Below are positions 54,368 to 64,000 of a DNA stretch of 64,000 nt, one piece after another. Source of the DNA: Ectopseudomonas mendocina (GTDB lineage: Bacteria > Pseudomonadota > Gammaproteobacteria > Pseudomonadales > Pseudomonadaceae); contig NZ_SCFY01000002.1 in the NCBI RefSeq assembly GCF_007049795.1, positions 1 through 64,000 of the forward strand, given 5' to 3'. Below the pieces are notes generated by a model. That model was not told where the DNA came from and ran no database searches. It saw only the letters and a list, made by a program, of their open reading frames with translations. The position numbers and the translations under genes are program-made. Each line of letters opens with the position of its first letter. The first letter of the stretch is position 1.

Positions 54368-54838
54368 GTGGCCAACAAGAGATACGCCTGCATCGGCCTG
54401 TTCAATCCGAAATCGCCGGAAAACGTCGGTTCCATCATGCGTGCGGCAGGCTGTTATGGCGTCAGTTCGGTGTTCTACACCGGAACCCGCTATGACCGCG
54501 CCAAGGATTTCATCACCGATACCAAGAAGGTTCACCAGGATATCCCGCTGATCAATATCGACGATCTGCGCAAGATCCTGCCGCTGGGCTGCACCCCGGT
54601 GGCGGTGGAACTGGTCGATGATGCCCGCGCCCTGCCCGCCTATACCCATCCCGACCGGGCGCTATACATCTTCGGCCCGGAGGATGGCTCACTGCAGCAG
54701 GAGATTCTCGACTGGTGTGGCGCCGAAGTGGTGTACATCCCGACCCAGGGCTGCATGAACCTGGCCGCGACGGTCAACGTGGTGCTCTACGACCGCCTGG
54801 CCAAAGGCAACAACACCCGCTCCGGCCCCCTGTTCTGA
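54368..54838 (+). CDS. SpoU/TrmH-family RNA 2'-O-methyltransferase
   Basis: A 156-aa SPOUT-fold methyltransferase lacking the extra N-terminal domain. Motif 1 is GLFNPKSPENVGSIMRAAGC, motif 2 ALYIFGPEDGSLQQEI and motif 3 YIPTQGCMNLAATVNVVLYD, the knotted SAM site. The start is GTG at 54368. The short form resembles TrmL-like enzymes acting on tRNA, but the substrate cannot be fixed from sequence. Confidence 0.85.
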   Translation: MANKRYACIGLFNPKSPENVGSIMRAAGCYGVSSVFYTGTRYDRAKDFITDTKKVHQDIPLINIDDLRKILPLGCTPVAVELVDDARALPAYTHPDRALYIFGPEDGSLQQEILDWCGAEVVYIPTQGCMNLAATVNVVLYDRLAKGNNTRSGPLF

Positions 54839-54855
54839 CCACGAAGCGCTAACGC

Positions 54856-56082
54856 TCAACGCAGCAAACGCGTGTCTAGGGTCTTCGACGGCCCCCCGAT
54901 AACGTTCTCGGTGATATCGATGAAGTCCTTGGTGCTGACCTTGTCCAGGCGCATCAGGCCACGAGTGACGTCATCGAGCGACAGATTGCCCTTTTCCTTG
55001 GTCTTCTGCCGAATCTCGCGATCCAGTTCCTGCAACAGCAGCACCGCACGCGCCGTGACCGGGCCACTGGCGTTGTCGGTACGCAGGCTGTTGACCGGTT
55101 TGCTCCAGCGAATCAGCTGTTCACGGATTTTCTGATAGCGGTCCTCGCTGATGCCGCCGGCACGGCGCATCAACTCGATGGCGTAATACTCGGCCAGGCC
55201 TTCGGCGATCCAGTCGCTGCGTTCACGGCCATAGATACGGCCGAACACGTGCACCAGTTCGTGCACCAGGGAACTGGTGCCGTTCTCGCTGACCAGCGGG
55301 CGATCAGCATGCATGAAGTAGGAGTTGGCCGCCGACAGACCGCCGCGCCACATCGGGTCGCCAGCGCCGACGATCAGCAGTTTGTCGGGATCACGTGGGA
55401 ACACCTGCTGCATCTGCGGCCAGACGAAGGTGAGGAAGGTCATGATATCCATGCGCCGCATGCCCTCGCCGACCGGCGCGGAGATGGCGATTTCGGTATC
55501 ACCCAGGCGGGTGCGCCGGGTACCCAGCTTGCCAGCGAGCATCCAGCCGGTCGGGCGGTCGAACTTGCGCTGCGGGTTGTCGATACGGAAACGGTTCTTG
55601 CCGATACGCGGCCAGCCGGTCTCCACACTTTTCCAGCCCTTGGGCAGATCGAACTGCAGGCGCGCCACCAGATCGGTCTTGTCCTTCTGATCGAGCTTGG
55701 CCGCCGGCACCAGGTCGTCACCGCGAAATAGCGCCCAGTCCTGGGTCATCCGGGCGTCGTAGCGACCGGGCTTGCGCTCGTTGTCGATCAGCACGCGGTA
55801 GCTCAAAACGCTCTTGCCCTCCCCCGGCTGCCACTTGCCGCGCCCGGCCTGCTCCTGCGACCACTGGCCGTCGGCCTTGAAGTCGCTGAAACGGCCGTCT
55901 TCGCCGAGGTTGAAGTCAAGACTGCGCACGCGCTCGCCCTTCTCCAGGGTGATGCTGACTTCAGCCTGATTGCTCTCCGGCAAGAAGCGCACACGGTAAT
56001 CCAGATCGACCTTCTGCGTGGCGGCGAAGGCCGGCAGACTCAGAAGCAGCAAAGACGAGTACAACGGCAAGCGAAGGGACAT
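54856..56082 (-). CDS. Secreted M61-like metallopeptidase homologue
   Basis: A 408-aa exported protein with a signal peptide (MSLRLPLYSSLLLLSLPAFA). The central zinc motif is SLVHELVHVFGRIYGRERSD (HExxH at roughly residue 265) with a downstream Glu in WIAEGLAEYYAIELM, the gluzincin arrangement. The N-terminal part is a beta-domain (VDLDYRVRFLPESNQAEVSI) as in M61/M1-related peptidases. The start at 56082 is favoured over 56154 because a signal peptide begins there. Convergent with the RNA methyltransferase gene, ending 17 bp after it. Substrate unknown. Confidence 0.78.
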   Translation of the reverse strand: MSLRLPLYSSLLLLSLPAFAATQKVDLDYRVRFLPESNQAEVSITLEKGERVRSLDFNLGEDGRFSDFKADGQWSQEQAGRGKWQPGEGKSVLSYRVLIDNERKPGRYDARMTQDWALFRGDDLVPAAKLDQKDKTDLVARLQFDLPKGWKSVETGWPRIGKNRFRIDNPQRKFDRPTGWMLAGKLGTRRTRLGDTEIAISAPVGEGMRRMDIMTFLTFVWPQMQQVFPRDPDKLLIVGAGDPMWRGGLSAANSYFMHADRPLVSENGTSSLVHELVHVFGRIYGRERSDWIAEGLAEYYAIELMRRAGGISEDRYQKIREQLIRWSKPVNSLRTDNASGPVTARAVLLLQELDREIRQKTKEKGNLSLDDVTRGLMRLDKVSTKDFIDITENVIGGPSKTLDTRLLR

Positions 56083-56182
56083 CGAGCAAACTCCTGATGC
56101 TGAACGTGGCGGCATATGACAGCTGCGCCACAGGGCAAATTCCATGGACGGCAAACAGAATTGCCATGAAGCCGCGCGGCAA

Positions 56183-56632
56183 TCAACCGGCGCGAAAAAT
56201 CAGATGATCTTCCCAGTCGTCTTCGGCCACGCTGTTCTCACTGAGCATACGTCCTGATTGGGAAATGCGCTCGGCGTGCACCGCATCCGGGTCGCCGCAG
56301 ACCAGATGATGCCAGTGCGGCAGGTCCTTGCCTTCGCTGACCAGGCGATAACCACAGGTCGGCGGCAGCCAGCGGAACTGATCGGCCTGCGCCGGGGTGA
56401 GCTGAATGCAGTCGGGCACGTGCTTGACCCGATTGGGGTAATCGCTGCAACGGCAGGTTTGCAGGTCCAACAGCTTGCAGGCGATGCGCGTGTAGTAGAC
56501 GGCGCCGTCGTCTTCGTCCTCGAGCTTCTGCAGGCAGCACAAGCCGCAACCGTCGCACAGCGACTCCCACTCGCGCGGATCGAGCTGGGCGAGTGTCTTG
56601 CGTTTCCAGAAGGGTTCGAGGTCGGCAGCCAT
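56183..56632 (-). CDS. ycgN: YcgN-family cysteine-cluster protein (UPF0260)
   Basis: A 149-aa cytosolic protein. [20 protein letters not shown] near residue 25 is the CxxCGxCC cluster, and further Cys lie in [19 protein letters not shown] and CGYRLV. This is the YkgJ/YcgN cysteine-cluster family, a likely metal or Fe-S binder. The start at 56632 follows an AGCAGTATGG context with weak ribosome binding. Near ycgL and rnd, as remembered from other pseudomonads. Confidence 0.88.
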   Translation of the reverse strand: MAADLEPFWKRKTLAQLDPREWESLCDGCGLCCLQKLEDEDDGAVYYTRIACKLLDLQTCRCSDYPNRVKHVPDCIQLTPAQADQFRWLPPTCGYRLVSEGKDLPHWHHLVCGDPDAVHAERISQSGRMLSENSVAEDDWEDHLIFRAG

Positions 56633-56754
56633 GGCAGCAGTATGGACTCAAGGCTAAAAAGCGCGGCAGTCTAGCCTGGGTGATATGCAGGGCCAAGCGG
56701 AGCATGCCGAATGGCGCCTTCAGGAATTGATTTTACGGGCAGGTCATCGTTGCT

Positions 56755-56808
56755 GGCGGGTTGCACCCGCCCTACAGATATGCGCCCGCAGGGCGGGTGC
56801 AACCCGCC
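56755..56808. repeat. Long palindromic repeat, GGCGGGTTGCACCCGCCCT family
   Basis: GGCGGGTTGCACCCGCCCT (56755-56773) and its exact complement AGGGCGGGTGCAACCCGCC (56790-56808) flank a 16-base centre. It lies 7 bp beyond the 3' end of the hydroxyacid dehydrogenase gene and matches the repeat at 29751-29820. Confidence 0.8.
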
Positions 56809-56815
56809 AAATACC

Positions 56816-57748
56816 TCAATAACCGCGGGCGAAATCCACTTCACCCCGTAACGGCTGTCCGGCTTGCCAACGCGCCAGGTTGTCGATGAACAAATCGCCC
56901 ATCAAGCCCGGATCGGTGGGCGCCGAGCTGTGGCCGGTGAGTAGCAAACGCGGCGCCGTCCAGAACGGATGGCCTGGCGGCAAAGGTTCTTCACGGCAGA
57001 CGTCGATCACGGCTGCCGCCAAGTGGTTTTGCTCCAGTGCGGTCACCAGGTCAGCATCGACCACGGCAACGCCGCGCCCCGCATTGATCAGCACCGCTTC
57101 TGGGCGGAAATGGGCAAGCAGCCGGGCATCGTACAGATCGCGCGTGGCCGGCGTGTCCGGCAGCAGGTTGACCACGTAGTCGGCCCAGGCGACCAACTGT
57201 GCCAGTCGATCCATGGCCGCGACCTCGAGAAACGGCATCTGCTCACGCGCCTGGCTGGCAACGCCACGCAACTCCACCCCAAAAGGCTGGAGAAACTCGG
57301 CAACGGCCTGACCGATATCACCGCAACCGACCACCAGCACGCGGCGCCCGCGCAGGCTACGCGGCAGACTGTGATCCCAATGCTGCTCGACCTGCGCCGC
57401 CAGACGGGCGAACAGACGCCGCTCGTGGGCCAGCATATGGCCGAGCACGTATTCGGCCATTACCTGTCCGAAGATGCCGACCGCACGGGTCAGGCGGTAA
57501 TCACGCGGCAAGCCGTGCGCCAACAGCGGCGTGATGCCGGCCCAGGTCGATTGCAACCACTGCGGCCGCGTGCCGTCGCGCAACAGCGGTGCGAGCAGGT
57601 CGGGTTGCCCCAGCCACAGGTCGCAATGGCCGGCCTGCTCATGCAGCGATTCGAGCTGCGCGCTGGCGACCAACTGCAGGTCGGGGCAGGCGCTACGGAT
57701 ACGCTCGGCGTAGAACGCATGCTCCTCTTCGGCGATCAACAGGCGCAT
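56816..57748 (-). CDS. D-2-hydroxyacid dehydrogenase (GhrA-like)
   Basis: A 310-aa NAD(P)-dependent dehydrogenase. The nucleotide-binding motif VLVVGCGDIGQAVAEFLQPF is near residue 135, INAGRGVAVVDADLVTALEQ is in the active-site half, Glu in DVCREEPLPPGHPFW and His in LLTGHSSAPTDPGLMGD. The GHxS pattern is that of GhrA (glyoxylate/hydroxypyruvate reductase) rather than PdxB or SerA. It lies 3 bp after ycgL on the same strand, forming an operon with ycgL and rnd. Confidence 0.88.
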   Translation of the reverse strand: MRLLIAEEEHAFYAERIRSACPDLQLVASAQLESLHEQAGHCDLWLGQPDLLAPLLRDGTRPQWLQSTWAGITPLLAHGLPRDYRLTRAVGIFGQVMAEYVLGHMLAHERRLFARLAAQVEQHWDHSLPRSLRGRRVLVVGCGDIGQAVAEFLQPFGVELRGVASQAREQMPFLEVAAMDRLAQLVAWADYVVNLLPDTPATRDLYDARLLAHFRPEAVLINAGRGVAVVDADLVTALEQNHLAAAVIDVCREEPLPPGHPFWTAPRLLLTGHSSAPTDPGLMGDLFIDNLARWQAGQPLRGEVDFARGY

Positions 57749-57751
57749 CGG

Positions 57752-58045
57752 TCACACCGGGTCGTTACGGCGCAAAAGTTCGTCAGGCAGGTGCTCGATG
57801 TACTCTTCCTCGGGCGGCGGCATCTGCAGGTGATAGCCCTGCTTATCGAGGTTCTCCAGCACCTGGGTGATGTCCTCGCGGGCCAACTGACGCTCGGGGC
57901 TGAGCACCAGGTCGAAGGCATGCGCGGGCGGGCCGAAGACGCTGAGCAGTCCTTCAGGTACACGCGCCAGAGCATCGGCCTTGAGTACGTAAAGGTACAT
58001 CTCGTTCTTGCGCGAACTCTTGTAGATGGAACAGATGCGTTTCAC
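57752..58045 (-). CDS. ycgL: YcgL-domain protein
   Basis: A 97-aa cytosolic protein starting (GTG) as [20 protein letters not shown], the YcgL signature, with [20 protein letters not shown] near the middle. Function is unknown; the fold is a small alpha/beta domain. The GTG start at 58045 overlaps the rnd stop by 4 bp, so translation is coupled. Length matches the family. Confidence 0.92.
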   Translation of the reverse strand: MKRICSIYKSSRKNEMYLYVLKADALARVPEGLLSVFGPPAHAFDLVLSPERQLAREDITQVLENLDKQGYHLQMPPPEEEYIEHLPDELLRRNDPV

Positions 58046-59175
58046 GCGGATTCTCCTTCGGCGGCCAGGCAATCCAACAGCGCCTGGCCCATCAGCTCCC
58101 GGCGCCAGCCGCGCAGGGAGTCGGGCAATTGGTACGGGCCATGGGGGAAGCCGGTTTTCAACAGGGCTTCCAAGGTTTTCTTGCGCAGCATCAGCTCAGG
58201 GACGATGTCTAGGCGCTCACCTTCTTGCTGGCCGATGACGCGCAATTTCTTCAGCAGCGCAGAGGCTTCGATGGGCAGCGGCTCGGGCAAGGCTTCGGGC
58301 CACTGCTCGGGCGGCAGCGCAGCAGCATCACGAATCAGCTGCAGCAGTGTCTCTCCGTCCTGGCGCACGGTTTTCGGGTGCATGTCCTCGATGCGCGCCA
58401 GCGTCACCAGGTTATCTGGCTGGGTACGTGCCAGCGGCCACAGCGAATGCTCGCGCAGGATGCGATTACGCGGCTGGTTGCGCGCCCGCGCCTCACGCTC
58501 GCGCCAGGCGCACAGCGCGCGCAGCACGGCCTGCTGTTGACGCGACAGTTTCCAGGCCAGCTTGGCCTCGCGCCAGGCATCCTCGGGCGCCACTTCACGG
58601 CTCAGGTTGGCCACCAGTTCGGCACCATCCTCCAGCACCCACTCGACCTTCTGCGGCGCCAGCCGAGCCATCAGCGCACGGTACACCTCGACCAGATGCA
58701 GCACGTCTTCGGCGGCGTAGCGCACCTGCAGTTCGGACAGCGGCCGCTGCAGCCAATCGGAGCGGGTCTCGCCCTTGGGCAGCTCGATATCCAGCAAGGC
58801 CTGCACAAGGCGCGAGTAGCCCATGGAGAAACCGAGATTGAGATAACCGGCGGCCAGTTGCGTGTCGAACAGCGGCGTCGGCAGGCTGCCGGTCAGGCGT
58901 AGAAAGACTTCCAGGTCTTCACTGCATGAATGCAGCACCTTGACCACTGTAGGCGCCTCAAGCAGCGCGGCGAACGGCCGCCAGTCGCTGATGCGCAAGG
59001 GGTCGATCAGGTAGGCGCCGTCACCAGCGCTGACCTGCAGCAACCCGGCGATGGGATAGAAGGTGTCGACGCGCATGAACTCGGTGTCCAACGCGACGAA
59101 GGGCTGCGCCTGCCAGGCGGCGCAATGCTCGGCCAGGCTGGCGTCGTCGAGAATCCAGTGAATGTCGTTAGCCAC
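58042..59175 (-). CDS. rnd: Ribonuclease D
   Basis: A 377-aa 3'-5' exoribonuclease that trims tRNA 3' ends. The DEDD catalytic residues lie in [16 protein letters not shown] (DxE), [11 protein letters not shown] and [14 protein letters not shown]. One or two HRDC domains follow from about residue 205 ([20 protein letters not shown]). The start is GTG at 59175 ([20 protein letters not shown] when translated with Met), preceded by GGGAGAG. An in-frame ATG at 59304 would add 43 unrelated residues. Operon with ycgL and the dehydrogenase. Confidence 0.95.
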   Translation of the reverse strand: MANDIHWILDDASLAEHCAAWQAQPFVALDTEFMRVDTFYPIAGLLQVSAGDGAYLIDPLRISDWRPFAALLEAPTVVKVLHSCSEDLEVFLRLTGSLPTPLFDTQLAAGYLNLGFSMGYSRLVQALLDIELPKGETRSDWLQRPLSELQVRYAAEDVLHLVEVYRALMARLAPQKVEWVLEDGAELVANLSREVAPEDAWREAKLAWKLSRQQQAVLRALCAWREREARARNQPRNRILREHSLWPLARTQPDNLVTLARIEDMHPKTVRQDGETLLQLIRDAAALPPEQWPEALPEPLPIEASALLKKLRVIGQQEGERLDIVPELMLRKKTLEALLKTGFPHGPYQLPDSLRGWRRELMGQALLDCLAAEGESA

Positions 59176-59303
59176 GCGGCTCTCCCGTCTAGAATGCCGC
59201 GCAGTATATATGCCCAGGCCATTACACGGGGCAGCGGCCTGCCGCCGATGGAGGGAACTGTGTAATCTGTGCCGCGCACCACCTCCGACACGGAAGAACA
59301 ACA

Positions 59304-60368
59304 ATGCTGAAGAAACTGCTTGCCCTGGCCGTCATGCTGCTGGCCGCAGCGGCCAGTTACCTGGCCCTGACGCCCAGCCCGATCGATCCGCTGCCCTGGG
59401 ATGCCGCGCCCGCCCCGGCGATGACTGGAACACTGGAGCCCAACGACACCCTGATGAAAGCCGAGCTGGTGGCGCGCGGCCAGGTGCATGGCCCAGAAGA
59501 CACCGCCGTCGACAACCAGGGGCGGGTGTACGCCGGCCTACATGATGGCCGCATCGTTCGCGTGCTGGAAGACGACAGCCTGGAAACCTTCGCCGACACC
59601 GGCGGCCGCCCGCTGGGCATGAACTTCGATGCCAACGGCAATCTGATCGTCGCCGATGCCTACAAGGGCCTGCTGAGCATCGACCCGCAGGGTGCGATCA
59701 AGGTGCTGACCACCGAGGCTGAAGGCCTGCGTTTCGCCTTCACCGATGACCTGGACATCGCCAGAGACGGCACCATCTACTTCAGCGACGCCTCCTCACG
59801 CTTCGAACAGCCGGACTACCTGCTCGACCTGCTCGAGGCACGCCCTCACGGCCGCCTGCTCAGCTACAACCCAGCCAGCGGCGAGACCCGTGTATTGCTG
59901 AAAGACCTGTACTTCGCCAATGGCGTGGCGCTGTCGGCGAACGAGGACTTCGTGCTGGTCAACGAAACCTATCGCTATCGCATCACCCGCTACTGGCTCA
60001 AGGGCGACAAGGCCGGCCAGCACGACATTTTCATCGACAACCTGCCGGGCCTGCCGGATAACCTGCAGGGCGACCGCAAAGGCACCTTCTGGGTGGCCCT
60101 GCCGACTCCGCGCAAGGCCGATGCCGACTTTCTCCATCGCCACCCCTGGCTCAAGTCGCAAATGGCCAAACTGCCGCGTGCCCTTTGGCCGAAGGCGATC
60201 CCTTACGGCTTCGCCATCGCCCTCAACGAGCAAGGCGAGATCGTCCGCAGCCTGCATGACACCAGCGGCACGCACCTGCGCATGGTCACCTCGGTGAAGC
60301 CGGTAGGCGACTACCTGTACTTCGGCAGCCTGGACAACGACCGCATCGGCAAACTGCAGATTCACTGA
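59304..60368 (+). CDS. SMP-30/strictosidine-synthase-like beta-propeller protein
   Basis: A 354-aa protein with an N-terminal anchor or signal (LLALAVMLLAAAASYLALTP) and a six-bladed propeller. VHGPEDTAVDNQGRVYAGLH, LGMNFDANGNLIVADAYKGL and FTDDLDIARDGTIYFSDASS are the repeating NHL/SMP-30-like strands, and LPDNLQGDRKGTFWVALPTP the C-terminal signature of the strictosidine-synthase-like group. Such proteins are lactonases or esterases of mostly unknown substrate. Divergent from rnd by 128 bp. Confidence 0.85.
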   Translation: MLKKLLALAVMLLAAAASYLALTPSPIDPLPWDAAPAPAMTGTLEPNDTLMKAELVARGQVHGPEDTAVDNQGRVYAGLHDGRIVRVLEDDSLETFADTGGRPLGMNFDANGNLIVADAYKGLLSIDPQGAIKVLTTEAEGLRFAFTDDLDIARDGTIYFSDASSRFEQPDYLLDLLEARPHGRLLSYNPASGETRVLLKDLYFANGVALSANEDFVLVNETYRYRITRYWLKGDKAGQHDIFIDNLPGLPDNLQGDRKGTFWVALPTPRKADADFLHRHPWLKSQMAKLPRALWPKAIPYGFAIALNEQGEIVRSLHDTSGTHLRMVTSVKPVGDYLYFGSLDNDRIGKLQIH

Positions 60369-60409
60369 GCACACAGCTGCCCGGTTCACTCAAGACCTGG
60401 GCAGCCCAC

Positions 60410-61090
60410 TCAGACCTTCTGAGCAATCCAGATGGTATGCCGCGTACCCCGATTGCCGTGGGCATATACCTGCACCGCCTCGCCCTTGAAGCCGGCCTTA
60501 CGCACCTTCTCCGAGAACGCCCGGTCGGCGCTGGATGACCACACCGCCAGCATGCCCTTGGGCCTCAGTGCCTTGGCGCACCGGCGCAGGCCGTCCATGC
60601 TGTACAGCCAGTCATTGCCCTTCTGGGTCAGCCCCTCCGGGCCGTTGTCGACGTCCAGCATTATAGCGTCGTAGCACTGCTCGGCGGCCTGCAGCACCTT
60701 GGCGACGTCCTCCTGAATGATCACTGCACGCGGGTCATTCAACGGATAACCGGACTTCGCCCCGAGCGGACCACGGTTCCACTCGACCACGCCCGGCACC
60801 AGCTCGGCCACCGCTACCTCGGCATCGGCCCCCAAGTGCTGGAGCGCAGACGCCAGGGTGAAGCCCATGCCCAGACCACCGATCAGTACCCGCACCTGCG
60901 GCCGGCTTGCAATCTGCTTGCAGGGAATCGCGGCCAGGGCATCTTCCGAACCGTGCATGCGCGTATTCATCAGTTGCCCGCCATCGCCGCCAGCAATCTT
61001 GATCACGAAATCTTCGCCGTATTCGAACAGATTGAGCGCACCATCCGTACCGGGGATAGGAGCGGTATCGAGCAGAACGAAGCGTTTCAT
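60410..61090 (-). CDS. Spermidine synthase-like SAM-fold protein
   Basis: A 226-aa cytosolic protein resembling the spermidine synthase/methyltransferase fold. VLIGGLGMGFTLASALQHLG is the SAM-binding loop near residue 70, VAELVPGVVEWNRGPLG the acidic second strand, and AIMLDVDNGPEGLTQKGNDW the D-D motif region. It lacks the SpeE N-terminal beta-domain, so aminopropyl transfer is doubtful; a methyltransferase is possible. Convergent with the SMP-30-like gene. Confidence 0.78.
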   Translation of the reverse strand: MKRFVLLDTAPIPGTDGALNLFEYGEDFVIKIAGGDGGQLMNTRMHGSEDALAAIPCKQIASRPQVRVLIGGLGMGFTLASALQHLGADAEVAVAELVPGVVEWNRGPLGAKSGYPLNDPRAVIIQEDVAKVLQAAEQCYDAIMLDVDNGPEGLTQKGNDWLYSMDGLRRCAKALRPKGMLAVWSSSADRAFSEKVRKAGFKGEAVQVYAHGNRGTRHTIWIAQKV

Positions 61091-61172
61091 AGAAGGCGAA
61101 GACCTGAGTAGCGAGCGTGAGGGCAGGCAGCATGCCTGAATCGGCCGGGCAACACAGCCCCACCAGAAACGA

Positions 61173-61202
61173 CGAGGCCCCGCGTTCTCACGCGGGGCCT
61201 CG
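61173..61202 (-). terminator. Terminator hairpin after gdhA
   Basis: CGAGGCCCCGCG and CGCGGGGCCTCG form a perfect 12-bp stem with a 6-base loop, 17 bp beyond the gdhA stop codon on the minus strand, with TCGTTTCT following in that direction. Confidence 0.85.
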
Positions 61203-61219
61203 AGTCTACTGCGATGGGC

Positions 61220-62879
<1,660 letters not shown>

Positions 62880-63734
62880 ATGCCACTCGCTCAACTGATC
62901 AGCGCGGAACACCTTCAACAACGTATTGGCCAGAACGACCTGCTGGTGCTGGACTGCCGCTTCGCCCTCGAAGACCCAGCCTATGGGCGCCGCAGCTACG
63001 TCGAGGGGCATATCCCGGGCGCGCACTTTCTCGATCTGGAGCAGGACCTGTCCGCCCCGGTGGTCAAGGGCGTAACCGGTCGCCACCCGCTCCCCGACCC
63101 GAGTCATCTAGTCGAACGCCTGCGCAGCTGCGGTCTGCGGGGGGATAGCCAGGTCGTGCTGTATGACGACGGTCCCGGTGCTTTCGCCGCACGCGCCTGG
63201 TGGTTGCTGCTGTGGCTGGGCAAGCGTGATGGTTTGTACCTGCTCGATGGTGGCCTGAAAGCCTGGCGTGAAGCCGGACAGGAACTGACCACCACGCCAC
63301 CTAACAACACCCCGGGCGATTTCTCCGCGCAACCCGACAGCAGCCTGCTGCTGACTGCCGATCACCTGGCCCAGCACTTGGGCAACCCGGAGCTGACCCT
63401 GCTCGACGCGCGGGCACTGCCGCGCTTTCGCGGCGAGGTCGAGCCACTCGACCCGGTCGCCGGGCATATTCCCGGCGCACGATGCGCCGTATTCACCGAC
63501 AACCTGGGTAAGGATGGCCGCTTCCTTCCGGCAACGGTACTGCGCGAGCGTTTCGACGAGCTGCGCGGCGAACGCCCGATGGAAAATCTGGTGGCTTACT
63601 GCGGCTCGGGGGTCACGGCCTGTCACAACCTCTTCGCCATGAGCCTCGCCGGTTATCCATTGGCGCCGCTCTACGCAGGCTCCTGGAGCGAGTGGATCAC
63701 CGATCCGACGCGCCCGGTAGCCACGGGTGATTGA
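62880..63734 (+). CDS. Two-domain sulfurtransferase (thiosulfate / 3-mercaptopyruvate type)
   Basis: A 284-aa tandem rhodanese protein. The inactive N-terminal domain has LLVLDCRFALEDPAYGRRSY and GHIPGAHFLDLEQDLS, and the active C-terminal domain VAYCGSGVTACHNLFAMSLA with the catalytic Cys. The loop CGSGVTA is that of 3-mercaptopyruvate sulfurtransferases (SseA) rather than thiosulfate rhodaneses (CRxGxx). Length is standard. AGGAGG precedes the ATG. No promoter or regulatory site shared with the CsoR block was seen. Confidence 0.9.
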   Translation: MPLAQLISAEHLQQRIGQNDLLVLDCRFALEDPAYGRRSYVEGHIPGAHFLDLEQDLSAPVVKGVTGRHPLPDPSHLVERLRSCGLRGDSQVVLYDDGPGAFAARAWWLLLWLGKRDGLYLLDGGLKAWREAGQELTTTPPNNTPGDFSAQPDSSLLLTADHLAQHLGNPELTLLDARALPRFRGEVEPLDPVAGHIPGARCAVFTDNLGKDGRFLPATVLRERFDELRGERPMENLVAYCGSGVTACHNLFAMSLAGYPLAPLYAGSWSEWITDPTRPVATGD

Positions 63735-63878
63735 TCGAAGGTTTTAAGCACCAATCGAAATATGCCCAATAACTCAAATCCGGAATCAATTTAAAAACAG
63801 ACCTTTACAGCTGAAATATCGCACTAGACTTGAGAATGAGCGGCTAACCCCGCTCCCGGTGGGGCCTTTATCGAAGAG

Positions 63879-64000
63879 CCCAGACCGTTGAAAAACGTTA
63901 GCGAGGCAGGCAAGACAAGGCAAAAACAGCCGAGAAACGGTCGGAATCGCGCTCGATTTTACAAGCGTAAATGAGCATTTCGACTGGGCTCGCACACGAG
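63879..64000. mobile_element. MITE-like repeat, copy C (cut by window edge)
   Basis: CCCAGACCGTTGAAAAACGT opens an element sharing AGCGAGGCAG, AAGGCAAAAACAG and GTAAATGAGCATT with copies A and B, in the same order. Its right terminal repeat is beyond the window. It lies 145 bp after the sulfurtransferase gene. Confidence 0.6.

Noticed and set aside
63786..63995. Minus-strand 69-codon frame at the right edge
   Set aside because: It lies in the MITE-like copy C and its translation resembles similar frames produced by the other copies, not a protein family.

Overview
The window is chromosomal DNA of a GC-rich gammaproteobacterium, almost certainly a Pseudomonas (mendocina/stutzeri-like rather than a close P. 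aeruginosa relative). This rests on recognisable proteins (FadE, SagS, OspR, Aer, RlmM, YcgL, RNase D) and on gene blocks I recall from other pseudomonads: sagS/ospR/gpx, acnA/rlmM/tusA/aer, cysK/moxR/coxE-like, and hydroxyacid dehydrogenase/ycgL/rnd. No phage or conjugative region is present. The only clear mobile gene is the 5' end of an IS1182-type transposase cut by the left edge, plus scattered palindromic repeats and three copies of a MITE-like element.

Layout. 1-8 kb: transposase start, queF, an RND efflux pair (adaptor and pump) and an ABC-2 exporter pair, all on the minus strand, then a transglutaminase-like protein. 8-11 kb: fadE and a small cytosolic protein. 11.2-18.8 kb: a compact all-plus-strand block holding a periplasmic haem-c protein, a CsoR-family repressor, a persulfide dioxygenase-type hydrolase, a SulP anion transporter, a single-domain rhodanese, and a complete cytochrome bd oxidase set (cydP, cydA, cydB, cydX, ybgE). 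Three near-identical 16-bp palindromic sites lie in front of the three transcription units of this block. 18.8-19.4 kb: a tandem Gly-Glu-Gly-Glu tRNA operon. 19.4-31.4 kb: housekeeping and stress genes (GST, msrC, sagS, ospR-gpx, pdxB, MATE pump, tusA, rlmM). 31.7-36.2 kb: acnA and aer, the latter behind a sigma-28-type promoter. 36.6-43.1 kb: DinB-like, glutamine amidotransferase, RraB-like, and an SDR/hydrolase/Baeyer-Villiger monooxygenase operon with a divergent AraC regulator. 43.2-47.8 kb: cysK, a DUF748-like protein, MoxR ATPase and VWA protein. 47.8-64 kb: mostly housekeeping and conserved hypothetical genes ending with gdhA and a sulfurtransferase.

The most interesting region is 11.2-18.8 kb. 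I infer a reactive-sulfur response: the CsoR-family protein, whose cysteine pair differs from both copper CsoR and classical CstR, would repress its own operon, the persulfide dioxygenase/SulP/rhodanese operon and the bd oxidase operon through the shared operator. Derepression would then couple oxidation of sulfane sulfur, movement of sulfur oxyanions and a sulfide-tolerant terminal oxidase. The bd oxidase has the long Q-loop of the Escherichia coli enzyme, not the short loop of the usual Pseudomonas cyanide-insensitive oxidase.

Limits: everything was read by eye with no database search. Family names come from recognisable motifs and remembered homologues; promoter, operator and repeat boundaries are visual.
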